A stretch of 64,000 bases of DNA from Albugo candida. Its lineage: Eukaryota; Oomycota; Peronosporomycetes; Albuginales. A program made the translations under genes and the position numbers. The stretch is taken from contig JBDOQK010000006.1 in NCBI GenBank assembly GCA_040437565.1, positions 434,001 to 498,000 on the forward strand, in the 5' to 3' direction. Below are positions 31,727-41,224 of this stretch, in pieces (the stretch's first letter is position 1; each line of letters starts with the position of its first letter). The notes beneath the pieces were generated by a model that was not told where the DNA came from, ran no database searches, and saw only the letters and a list, made by a program, of their open reading frames with translations.

Positions 31727-32952
31727 CTAGTTCTGCGTCCTGTCGTGTCCAGTTGATATCCTTTCCAACTGTTTTCTTTGTGCTTCGATCTTGTACTCGA
31801 AATTCTGAAGCTTCATTTGCAGAATGCTTACATGAATCTTGAATGACGCAATGAGGTCATATCCGATATACGCTTGACGATCCTGGACTGCCGCTTCTTG
31901 ATTGGAACTTCTATTTCCAGCTGTCTGATTCTGAACTGCAGACGACGTATTGTTGTCTTTTGTTTCTTTGAACGCTTCCGAATAAATCAGCTGATCCTTC
32001 ATGTAAGCCTTCAACTCCTGCAGGATTGTATAGTACTTCACGGCTTTCGCATTGCATTCCATATTTGCTTGCTCCAATTGCTCGATCCTTTCTTGGCTCC
32101 GTTGATGTTGCTGTCGGTGACGAAGCTCCATCTTGTCCATAAGAGCCGTTTGCGTTTCCGTTAATTCAGAAGTCTTCAAATCGCCTGCGTGCTTGAGCTC
32201 GATGAGTTGTTTTTGTTGCTGCTCCATGAAAACCTTGAACCCGTCCAGCATCGCCTTTGATCTTGACAACTCTTCTTTGAGTATCGTGTGTCCTTCCGTC
32301 AGCTCCTTCAACCTGTCCCCGTCCTTTTCGTGTGACTTGTAAGCATAATCAAGCTTGCGTTGACAAATCCGGTTGCGTTGACGGCTTACTTCCAGCTGGT
32401 TGTTGAGTTCTTGCACGTTTGCTTTGAGTATACCGATTTGTTGACTGGCGCTTCGAAGTTGAGTCGTCTTCGCCTCGAGGGAGCGCGACAACTGGACGTT
32501 CTCTTTTCTGAGTTGTGCTACTTCCCTCAGTCGTGGTTGCGTTTGTGTTGTTGGAGCTGCCGTCATGATTGGGGTTCTTGTCGCGGTTGAAACCGCAGAC
32601 ACTCTTGCAGTGGAGGGCGCTGTCGCACGCGCACCCGTACCCGCACCCATTACGGGGCGATTGACACGAGTCGCTGTCGGAGATGTCCGTTGAATTGGGG
32701 TTGCACGTTGGGTTGAGGTCGTTTGCTGAGTTGAAGCTGTTCGCTGAGTCAAAGTCGTCCTCGTGGTATTGGTACGACTGGACGTTGTTGGCGGTCGATC
32801 CACGCGCTGTGGCGCCGTGCGCTGCTGAGTACGTGCTGGTGTTGTCACCGTGAAGGTGTGCGTAGTACAAATCCGCCACCTACACGCTTCATAGTCGTCG
32901 CCGGTGTCGCATTCCGAATGGAAGTCGTAGTAGTCCTTCTTGTTTGCTGCAT
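31727..32952 (-). CDS. Thr/Arg/Gln-rich coiled-coil protein of unknown function
   Basis: Two minus-strand exons from the ATG at 32952. The first reads MQQTRRTTTTSIRNATPATT; a ~48-base intron (GTGGCGG...ACACCAG, about 32831-32878) joins it in frame to ARTQQRTAPQRVDRPP. The N-terminal ~100 residues are low-complexity repeats of T-Q-R-T/S type with a strong positive charge. Residues about 100-270 form a long coiled coil (EVAQLRKENVQLSRSLEAK and onward). The C-terminus ends DRTQN. No known domain is recognised. A related partial copy of its 3' end lies at 30849-31213, so it belongs to a small tandem family. The repetitive DNA also keeps a second frame open over 176 codons (see findings). Confidence 0.6.
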
Positions 32953-33495
32953 GTTAATACAATAGTTAGTATTTGTAAGTAAATAAAAGGAACGACACAG
33001 ACAGATATTGACCTGACCTCCCAAGTCTCTTAGCATGATGCTGCATGCTGATTGGAGACATTTACCTTTAAAAAAGGCCGCGCTTCCCGAGCGATTATAA
33101 TCGAACTCACAATCAGCGGATGAAATGGACATGTCGATGAGTACACCTCATGTTGTGTGCCATTTGCAATCCGTCAAGAGCTGCAAAACACACACATGAT
33201 GGGGTGTGCTCATTGATATGTGCACCTCATGCAACCCGATAGCTATTTTTAGATGTGGCGATAAGGTCTACCGTGGATTCCGAAAGTAGCGCTATGGCCC
33301 TCCTATTAGAGGTCTATTATACATCGACGTATAGTGTCAATGTGATAGATGCAACATGACAATTAACTAACACGGTTACAAACGCAAGAAGTAAATGCAT
33401 GAAATACATATTTACAAAGTTAGTCCCCTGTCACATAAATGGCCCTATCTCAACGACTCTGATTCATTCGGAACAGCTTGTCGTGTGTCTGATTA
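32953..33495. other. Intergenic, no gene seen
   Basis: About 540 bases between two minus-strand genes. Short GT/CA-rich inverted pieces (for example ACACCTCATG near 33142 and 33223) occur, but nothing that could be called a gene or a defined hairpin. Confidence 0.4.
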
Positions 33496-33941
33496 CTAAG
33501 CTTCTGTTGCAATGAGATTGCTTGATTGTACTACTTGACGCAGATAGCGTTTCAATGCGATTTGGCGCCGTTTGACTGGAGATTTTCTGACGTTGGCCTG
33601 AACATTGGTGTCTTCGTGCCTTAATCCGATACAGCATACCCAATGAAGTAGAGGAAGTGGGTATAGCCTCACTTATCCGGGACAATGTGCTGAATGGACT
33701 GAGCGAGAAGAGAAAAGCTCACTGATCCAAAGCGAATTGTCCAGTGAACAAAAACTCCAGTATTGGCGATCTGGCTGAAAAGTTCGAGACAATCGGCATC
33801 TTCTATTCGAGCAGCTTGACAGCCAAACGCATCCTGCTGTGATTTTTGACAGATTTGTACTTTGTGGAAGACTGAAGCATAAACTGCTATGAAAACGTGT
33901 CCAATGCCGCAAGGACCGCTATCACGTTGCCAAATTTCCAT
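33496..33941 (-). CDS. Small hypothetical protein, two exons
   Basis: Exon 33673-33941 begins with ATG at 33941 (MEIWQRDSGPCGIGHVFIAV) and exon 33496-33619 ends it (IALKRYLRQVVQSSNLIATEA); a 53-base GT..AG intron (33620-33672) joins them in frame, giving about 130 residues. The first half is mixed alpha/beta-looking with four Cys; the second half is basic and helical. No family recognised. Without splicing the first exon stops after 90 codons, so the two-exon model is favoured by the typical intron size and by the open downstream frame. It lies between the coiled-coil gene and the augmin gene, all on minus. Confidence 0.5.
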
Positions 33942-34088
33942 TTAATGCACTTGTTCCCAATGGTAATTGAAAATAATCATACGAATTGGGAGTACTGCAA
34001 GCGCTCTAAGCATGCTTTTACTGCCTTGACTATTGTTGTCTTCCTTGAGATAAAAGGATTCGCTCGCATCGGCTCCATAAATCTGATC

Positions 34089-35467
34089 TCATTTTGGTAT
34101 GCACTTCTCTAGGACTAGAGGAAGTGATTTCGAGAAACGCAGCCTTTCATACTGCTTTGCATGAATGGCATGGCTCGCTCTTGTCTCCACCTCCTGATTA
34201 TACAACTCCAGCAAATCGACTATCTGGAATAGCTGAGAACTGATTGTATCGAGTAATTGTTTCGATTCGTCTTCAAATTGCTCAAGTTTTGTGAGCTGTC
34301 ATAGAACGAGTCAGAAAAAAAATGACGTGACGTCGATCGTACCGAATCAGACATTTGCTTCTCTTCCATGACATTCAATGTGTCTTGCAATGTATTAGAC
34401 AATTGGAGCACTTCATTCCTCAATGCGCGCATGTCGGGCGGCGCAATATTTGCGATTGGTACTCTATCTACCGCCGATTTCACTGCTGAGCACATTTCAT
34501 ATAACTTTTCAGTGATCAAGTCTATTTCACGTGCTGCTTTGCCAAAACCGTCGACCTAAAGTAATATTAACGATATCGGTCAATCAGATTGTGAACAAAG
34601 GGAGATACCTGATGACTGAGATTCTTCTGCAAACGAAATACGTGTTTCTCTTGATCGATACGACCTCTTAATTCGTATAGTGACTCCTTCTTGCATTGCA
34701 AAACTTTCCATGCACCAAAAATCTGCGTCTACAAAAGATAGCATTTTTACTACTGAAATAAAACATCTAAGAGCGCGATACCATGGCACTTTTTTCTTGG
34801 GTTCGAAATGTCTCCTCTGACTTTGCTTCCACAAAACACATTTGATAATACAAGCATGTCAGTAGCTCTATGTCCATTAAATTGTCAGCGGCTTCATATT
34901 CTGTTGTCCCTTTGTGCGCGGTTTTCGCGGTGATCCTCTCAGCCGTAGTACCTTGACATTTCGTTCGACTTCCGACTACGTCCAATTTTTCCTCCTTTTG
35001 ACGTATGATAGTTCCGTCGGAATTGACTCGTGATCTTTTACGTTGTTTACTTGCTCGATACTCTTGTAGACGCTCCTTGATGCCACCATCGATCTTCTCG
35101 GGAGGAGCCTTCACTGCCTCGTGTTCATTCCGTGTGTGTGATTGCGTCTCAGCAGTAAATGCATCAGCGCTCCGCTTGATCTTATTTGCTTCCTTATTGC
35201 TACGATCTAGAAAACAGAAAACTTGCTTTCTGTGTATTCCCTTTAACTGGATACATCTTACGCGTGCACTCCGGTTTTGTGCCGAGTGTTTTGGAGTGTA
35301 AAGACGTTTTGCGCTCGTCCAAAGCTTCCGCATTGTGTTTCTGTATGGCCTGCACATATCGCGAGGCCACCACTTTGACTATCCAACATCAATAGCGTCA
35401 TGAATTGCGCATACATTCATTAGAAACAAATACCTTTCCTTTTCGACTTTTGCTCCATGACCGTCAT
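34089..35467 (-). CDS. HAUS8: Augmin subunit 8-like (HAUS8 / AUG8, QWRF-type)
   Basis: Six minus-strand exons with introns of about 50-60 bases. Start MTVMEQKSKRKVKVVASRYVQ (an internal ATG at 35458 is an alternative). The VVASRYVQ string matches the conserved VV.SRYxQ of HAUS8/AUG8, followed by a basic disordered stretch that would bind microtubules. Then LLTCLYYQMCFVEAKSEE occupies the place of the plant QWRF motif, TQIFGAWKVLQ matches the following AW helix, and the C-terminal coiled coil includes DRVPIANIAPPDMRALRNEV and LTKLEQFEDESKQLL, as in HAUS8. Augmin recruits gamma-tubulin to existing microtubules to branch them in the spindle. The exon joins restore family order, which supports them. 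Some divergence from QWRF (here Y-Q-M-C-F) is noted. Confidence 0.68.
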
Positions 35468-35694
35468 ATAAGGTCAACCACATCACATGAGGTACGTGTC
35501 TCAATAGGCTGTGACATGTTCTTCCTCTCTTTTTTCACCGACTGTCTCTTACGCTTACAACTCGCTTTTTCAATAAAATTCGCTGGCTGAAAACCTTATA
35601 TTTACGTTTTAAAATCGCGTCGTAAATAAAAACTCTTTATTTATTTTGGTATCAAATTTCATCTCTGCATTACAATCATTCTGAAAATTCTCTG

Positions 35695-36929
35695 ATGCAT
35701 AGCCACGAAAACGAGACGCTGAGCTTCTCATTCGCATGCGGAGGCTGGCTGAAGATGTATCTGTTCGGTGTGGCAAAAGCACTTCAGGAATACAAGCTTG
35801 AAAAGAATGCGCGGATGATAGGATCATCAGCCGGAGCTCTCGCCGCAACAGGACTGCACAGCAGTGTGATTTCGAGAGAATCAGAGAATATGTTGTGGAG
35901 CGTTGTGTCCCACAAGTGCATGCATCCTTTTTTGGAGCTTTTCGCGTCCGAGAATTCCTTATTGATACCATACGCGCGACATCCGATCTCAGTCGATTCC
36001 ACGAGCTCAATAAGAGTGATAGAGTCGGCTCCTTGACCATTGTCTATTCGTCTTTAACAGCAAGAAAGTCTAGACGAGCAACAAAATTCATTTCAGAAAA
36101 TCACTTGGAAAAATGCTTAATCGCCTCGTGCACAGCGGCTCCAATTGTCGGAATGCCGTTCAAATTGGATGGAGAATATGTGATGGATGGCGCTGTTTTC
36201 GATTTCCAACCGATAATTGACAAAGAGACAATTCGGATCAGTCCGTTTTATTGCACAGATGCAGACATACGACCTTCACAATACGTTCCTATTTGGTGGG
36301 CTGTATACCCGCCATCCCAAGATGACGTTCGATGGCTTTTTGATCTTGGGTATGAGGACGGGCTTGCTTGGATATCGCGCTCGGGTGTGTGCAAGCAGCG
36401 ATTGCCCACACGTAGCGCTCTTCCTTATTATGGTAAGAAGTCGAGCGTTCGGCGTGTACTCGGCTATCAGATGGGTGGAAATCGACTTGCGGAAATGCTA
36501 TTGCTCGGGTTCTTCATATCTGTTTGGAAACCTGTGACGTTCTTCCTCTTGTACATCGAATTATATTTGCAGTCGTACATTACAGGCTGTCGGGCCATCC
36601 TTCACAAAACTGCGGAGAAGCGAAGAGTTACTGCATTGATCGTCCTCGTCGCTCTGTGTGTTTCTTTCGGAGGGAAATTTCCAATATCCATTGCAGCTTT
36701 TGGTGCATTTGTACTGGCACTATCGTTAGTCGTGAGCTGTGTATACAATGGAGCTACACAGGTTGGTTCCGAAGACTGGAAGAAATGTCAAGCGTGTTTA
36801 CGAAATATCGCGAGTTTGTCGCTTTTCCTTCGCGCGATTCCAATTCTTGGTTCTTCAGTACAAGTCAAACGCCATCTTTTTTTGCTCGAGCACTCTTTTG
36901 TGTATCGAGTAGCGCATCATTGGGTTTAG
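35695..36929 (+). CDS. Patatin-like phospholipase with an apparent frameshift
   Basis: The ATG at 35695 gives CGGWLKMYLFGVAKALQEY with the oxyanion glycines, then the nucleophile elbow GSSAGALAATGL (GxSxG). Next, between about 35849 and 35862, the frame must change by one base: the continuation CDFERIREYVVERCVPQVHA lies in another frame with no room for an intron. From there CTAAPIVGMPF and DGAVFDF, with the catalytic Asp of the Ser-Asp dyad, are intact. Two hydrophobic segments (about 36490-36590 and 36630-36745) suggest membrane anchoring. Patatins hydrolyse acyl chains from glycerolipids. The break may be a sequencing error or a true lesion; everything downstream stays open for 340 codons, which favours an error. 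The exact 3' end is uncertain: splicing at 36762 would shift it. Confidence 0.7.
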
Positions 36930-37075
36930 CTTCTCTTCTGCGTTGCGGATAGAGCAAATTCGTAGTCCTTCATAAATATATTTTTGTTTGATTGGTAATC
37001 ATTCGTAAGCTCGAGCCAGAAATCCATGCAGTACATTAAACCATCGCAGTAACGAAGGCGAGATAAGAGAAGCTG

Positions 37076-38208
37076 TCAGTTTTCGCTGCAATATATATAC
37101 TGCCGTCCCACTTTGTACATCACAGCACAAAGCGAATAGGAAAAGACGAAAGACGATAACCCAAAAATTGTGATCCATACTGCCATAACAATGATAAAAG
37201 CGTATCCGACTACGTATTGAATTCGATTAGGGAGATTTGATATCCAGAGTACGTTATTCATTTCGTTGCACATATAGTGGCTACAGAGTACACAATGAAG
37301 GTCAAATCGACGTAGAGGATGTCGTATGCACGAACCTTTTGTCCCAGTTCATCAAGCATACCCAGCAGAATTCATGCTTGCAATAGCTACAGCTCATATG
37401 ATTACAGCCCTCTTCCTTCCATATACGAATGCGGCAGTTTGGGCAGCTTCGAACGAGAGACAGCCCGAATTTTCTCTTTGAAAGAGAACGTTCCCATTTT
37501 TGATACGTTGCATCTTCACTTTTAAGCAATTTATTGCGGCAAAAAATCCACGAGAGATAGTGTTTTCTTTCACCACATGCAAAACATGCAATCGTGCTGC
37601 ATTTTGGGCAAGAGTACGTTCTCCCTGGTTGCTCACAAACAATCAGTTCACTACAAAGTTTCTCCGGGCAATAACGAGCATTTGGATGTCGCTCATCCTT
37701 TGCAAGAAAGTGAGAGTTGTATCGACAACGTTATAGAAATGAACGCACATGAATACGCTTCAATGTATTCACATAGCGGTTGATCGCTTCCTTCCCTCCG
37801 ATTCTCAGCATGTCAGAATTGCCGATCGCACTTCCACAACCTGGAATAGGACACAACAGTTGACCTGATCGTCTATCAGTCCTCTCTTCTTCAAAATCAA
37901 GAAAATACGACAAAGAACCTGGCTCAACTTGTCTAGCTTGTATTTTAGACGACAGATATTGCTGCATACATCCTACAATGTTTTTCAGACGCTACGAGTC
38001 AGAATATCTATAGACAAAATAGACAGAACTTCCCACCGAGACAGAAACGATGGCTGCACGAAAGCTTCACAAAAGCGTCCGTTATGGATGAGGAGTCCGT
38101 ATAATGCAAAAGTGGTAATATATCGAGGCAAATGGAGCAGATACGAGGTGATAAAGTGTGCCTGACTTTGCGAATTCCATGCACAATTGGTGTCAGAAGC
38201 CATTTCAT
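37076..38208 (-). CDS. RBR-type (RING-IBR-RING) E3 ubiquitin ligase, membrane-anchored
   Basis: Minus-strand gene from the ATG at 38208, about six exons. RING1 begins CSICLDILPLL and continues FVKLSCSHRFC; after a 63-base intron comes GCMQQYLSSKIQA. The IBR is seen as RYCPEKLCSELIVCEQPGRT and YSCPKCSTIACFACGE. RING2 is RSCPNCRIRIWKEEGCNHMS followed by CSYCKHEFCWVC; in RBR ligases the catalytic Cys of RING2 lies after the first pair and here the CNHMSC part holds it. A last intron joins MNWDK to SHYMCNEM, and the C-terminus carries one to two hydrophobic helices (GYAFIIVMAVWITIFGLSSF), giving a tail anchor. RBR ligases take ubiquitin onto themselves from an E2 before transfer. An acidic linker (LDFEEERTDRRSG) separates RING1 and IBR. 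Confidence 0.85.
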
Positions 38209-38346
38209 TATTGTGGAATGCTTTTGAGCCAATTAAAGAGTGTATTAAGTGCTGACTTTTTTATGGTGCTCTTGAGCAACGAACATGACGATCGTACGAA
38301 TCGTAAGAATGGCTTATAAGTGCACTAAAAGTTATGCTACCGCTTC

Positions 38347-39186
38347 TCAGAACGGACGGATGCTTGCAGTACCTCGGAGTGAGTTTTTTAAGGCTTTTGG
38401 GTCGGCCCAAGAAGATGTCATGTAATCGTCAGCATCATCATCTGCGAGCTTTTTCATTTCTTCCTGCTTTTTGAAGTAAAACGCCATCATTGCTTTTTGC
38501 TCCTCTTCGGTAACTCCTGGCTCTCTTGACGGCATACCACCTCCTTTTTTCTGCAATTTAACAATAATCTTTGTTTTTTCGTTCTTTCCAACCATATCAC
38601 AAACAGTTTGGTCACGATAGAATTGTTTTCCAGCCCACCACAGTTCTGTGTTCTCAACATTTGTCACATCCAAGCTTGCTGCACGATCTGCAAGTGCTTC
38701 TTCCACATTTTCACGGTCTAATAGATTTTTGATAGGATCATGAGGGGGTAAACCCATTGGAAATGCCATCATGATAGCTCCTCTGATGTTCATGAGCTTT
38801 TCATTTAATTCGTGACGTGTGGTACACCTTTTCATCTGGAATTGCTGGAGATATTGTTTCGCATCTTCAGACACTTTGGCCATTGTCTCACGAAGTTGCG
38901 GACTCACACCTTCTCCAGTACGTAAGCCCAGAGGGTCCTCTTCATAAAACTCGCCTCGCGTTTTCTTCACACTGCAATCCTGATATGCATCAAGGCCCTG
39001 TTCGTTTGGTTTCATTGCGACACCAAATCTTCCCAAATCGGTAAGTGCATCTGCTAGCGCTGCCAAGCGAATTCGAGTGTTGTTGAGGTGGCACAGATCA
39101 AAGATAAGGTCTTCATTACTCGTTTCCGTACTAGCTTCATGTAGAAACTCATTCTTATCGCCGCGTTTCACGTGGAACAAAACCAT
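38347..39186 (-). CDS. CFAP298: CFAP298 homologue (cilia/flagella-associated; C21orf59/Kurly)
   Basis: Single exon, 279 codons (human protein 290). The match runs along the length: MVLFHVKRGDKNEFL start, LRGAIMMAFPMGLPPHDPI-like middle (here IRGAIMMAFPMGLPPHDPI), ELWWAGKQF, VGKNEKTKIIVKLQKKGGG and MPSREPGVTEEEQKAMMAFY, then SSWADPKALKNSL. CFAP298 is needed to assemble outer dynein arms and for planar polarity of motile cilia. Its presence means the organism makes motile flagella, in line with zoospores. No intron. It is separated by about 130 bases from the neighbouring genes on each side. Confidence 0.96.
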   Translation of the reverse strand: MVLFHVKRGDKNEFLHEASTETSNEDLIFDLCHLNNTRIRLAALADALTDLGRFGVAMKPNEQGLDAYQDCSVKKTRGEFYEEDPLGLRTGEGVSPQLRETMAKVSEDAKQYLQQFQMKRCTTRHELNEKLMNIRGAIMMAFPMGLPPHDPIKNLLDRENVEEALADRAASLDVTNVENTELWWAGKQFYRDQTVCDMVGKNEKTKIIVKLQKKGGGMPSREPGVTEEEQKAMMAFYFKKQEEMKKLADDDADDYMTSSWADPKALKNSLRGTASIRPF

Positions 39187-39319
39187 TTGTTAAAGGTATT
39201 TGACGCTTCAATGCGCTCGTTCAGAAGCCATCCTTATTGACAAAAATGTATGTCTAGATTCTCTAAATTACAAAACACAAATGTTAATGAGCTTTTTTAC
39301 CAATCAACATTCGTGATTG

Positions 39320-41144
39320 CTAGATATGCGCGGGAGCCGCATCGTCGAGAGCTGACACGCGATACACTTTCGAAATGACACGGTTGCATATTGCGCACGT
39401 TCCTTTCTTTTTCTCACTCAATCCGCACGCATAACAGCAATAGAGATGGATGAAGCGATCGTGAAGAATAGCTCCATCTCTTGGATTCTTTTCACAGACC
39501 AAACATTTCATTTGTCGTACGACGTCCACTTGGATCAACTCGCGATTCTGCGCCACTAATCCATATTTCTCGGAATTAACTTCACTTATAGACGCCACCA
39601 CTTCATTCTCGCGCTTCAACGGACAAAGCGATTCATTTTCGACTGACTCTTCGCCTGTCTCGTCTTCTGGAAGGGGAATAATGAGCGGGTGATTCACGCT
39701 TTCGATATCCGATTCACTACATAGGTCGGATTCGACCGCTTCTTTTTCATTTTTACCCGTCATGAGAAATTTACTCTCAGCGGCGGACTTGTAAATGTCG
39801 CTCCAAGCTTTACAAACTTCTTTCATGCTTTTCGAACTACCCATGAATCGTTCGGGAGCTGAGATAAGTTTTTTGTACCGCCCGAACTCTTTTTTGACGA
39901 GAGATGAAAATTCTTCTTCGGGTAAAAACTCGTCAGAGCTACAACATTTACGACGATGATCAATCAAGGCGCACCACAATCGTTTGGAATGCAGCAGTTC
40001 CCATGATGAGATAATTCTCTGCAACGAACTCGTTAGTAATACAGTCAGAGTCAGCAGTATCCAGTGAAGCAATCGTACCGCACGGCATATATTTCCAACT
40101 TGAAATGTCGCAGAGATGGAGACATGCTGCCCGATACCCTTTAAAAGTCTACAGAGTGAATGTCATCATCCCTTCTCAAATTAAAAAGCGATAAAATATG
40201 TACTTTTTCATCCAGCGTCCTCGATACAGACGTGTAGCATCGAATGCGTATCCGGAAAAAGTGATTCTATACGCCTGTGCATGTCCTCGGTGCTTACATG
40301 CGTCACATCGCATTTGAGCTTCAATTCGAGCAGAACTTATTCGAGCCGCGGATTGAATACATCTTGTCAAATCAGCCGGCCATATCCCGTTTGCATTCAA
40401 AAGTGTCTGGTACCGAAAATGTAACTCTCTTTCGATGTGCTCCAGAGATTGCTGAAAAAGAGAGTATTTGGAAGGTTCTTGACGCATACGTTTGTCGAAT
40501 TTTGGATCCACGATGCAATGCTCTAAATATTGGACATACAGATGGAACCATTCTTTCTTTGTTCTAGACTTGTGAAACTCTAGAGTTCGAGCGGTGTCTT
40601 CCTGTAGATCCTCAGATTCAATAAATACGTGGGTTTTTGCTGGATCACCTTTCTCGCCGTTCATGTACTCCACTTGATTGTCGTCACATATAAAATCATC
40701 CAGATCGCCATCTCCATCAGCATACACCTTCTCCGAAAGATTTTGGCAGTCCTCCGCATCAAAACTCTTGTCTGACGGAGTCTCATTGGAAGCACTTGAT
40801 TCGTATTCCTTCGATTCAGATTCTTCATACTCACTCGACGTCTTCAAATCCTCCAAGCAATTTTCCAGCGTACGTTTCTGAAGTATGTCCTTAACGCTTT
40901 TATCAAACACTTTTTGCTCCTGACGCTTCCGTTCTAGCCGCGCACTCTTCCTAGCTCGGGTAGACTCCTCCGCACCAATTCGCTTTTTCAGCTTTATTTT
41001 TGTGCTTGGCTTTACAGGTATAGCCATCGCTTGCTCGTCTTCGTCCTCATCCTCTAATACAGCAAAAGGAGAACTCCGACGTCTTCGTTTCTTACGGGCT
41101 GGCGGTGTCACAACATCGAGACTTTCGTCATCATTGCTTGACAT
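39320..41144 (-). CDS. DUF4211 protein with C-terminal MDM2-type RING finger
   Basis: Minus-strand gene from MSSNDDESLDVVTPP (41144). Order: a nuclear-type basic cluster (ARKKRRRRSS), an acidic disordered stretch, then the DUF4211 region: WFHLYVQYLEHCIVDP, a helical segment, and CDACKHRGHAQAYRITFSGY, continued across a ~53-base intron (RWMKK joins LLKGIGQHVSISATFQVG) and a second ~60-base intron with a TACTAAC branch site, to ICRARIISSWELLHSKRLW. After a Glu-rich linker the protein ends with a RING of the MDM2/MDMX class: CLVCEKNPRDGAILHDRFIH, then CCYACG, then CAICNRVISKVYRV. DUF4211 occurs in nuclear proteins of fungi and animals; joining it to this RING makes a likely chromatin-associated ubiquitin ligase. 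The two parts are joined by an unbroken frame from 40010 to 39320. Confidence 0.8.
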
Positions 41145-41224
41145 CCTTATAATTACGAAAGAATACTTCCGGAAAGCGGCTACTTTTGTATTACTTTTGT
41201 TCAACATTGTCAGATATGTAGATA

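Larger units (their letters stand above)
30849..31747. repeat. Diverged duplicate of the 3' end of the coiled-coil gene, split by a gap
   Basis: The block 30849-31213 and the block 31466-31747 are related over most of their length (shared strings such as ATTAATTACAATT, CTCGACAAAGCT and CTTTCCA.TTGCATACGACG). The right block contains the last codons of the coiled-coil gene (31727-32952, minus). In the left block the matching end would read HDKALN-stop where the gene has HDRTQN-stop, and then the 100-N gap (31214-31313) begins. So the left block is the 3' end of a second, diverged copy whose body is lost in the gap. The sequence right of the gap does not continue that copy. Confidence 0.7.
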
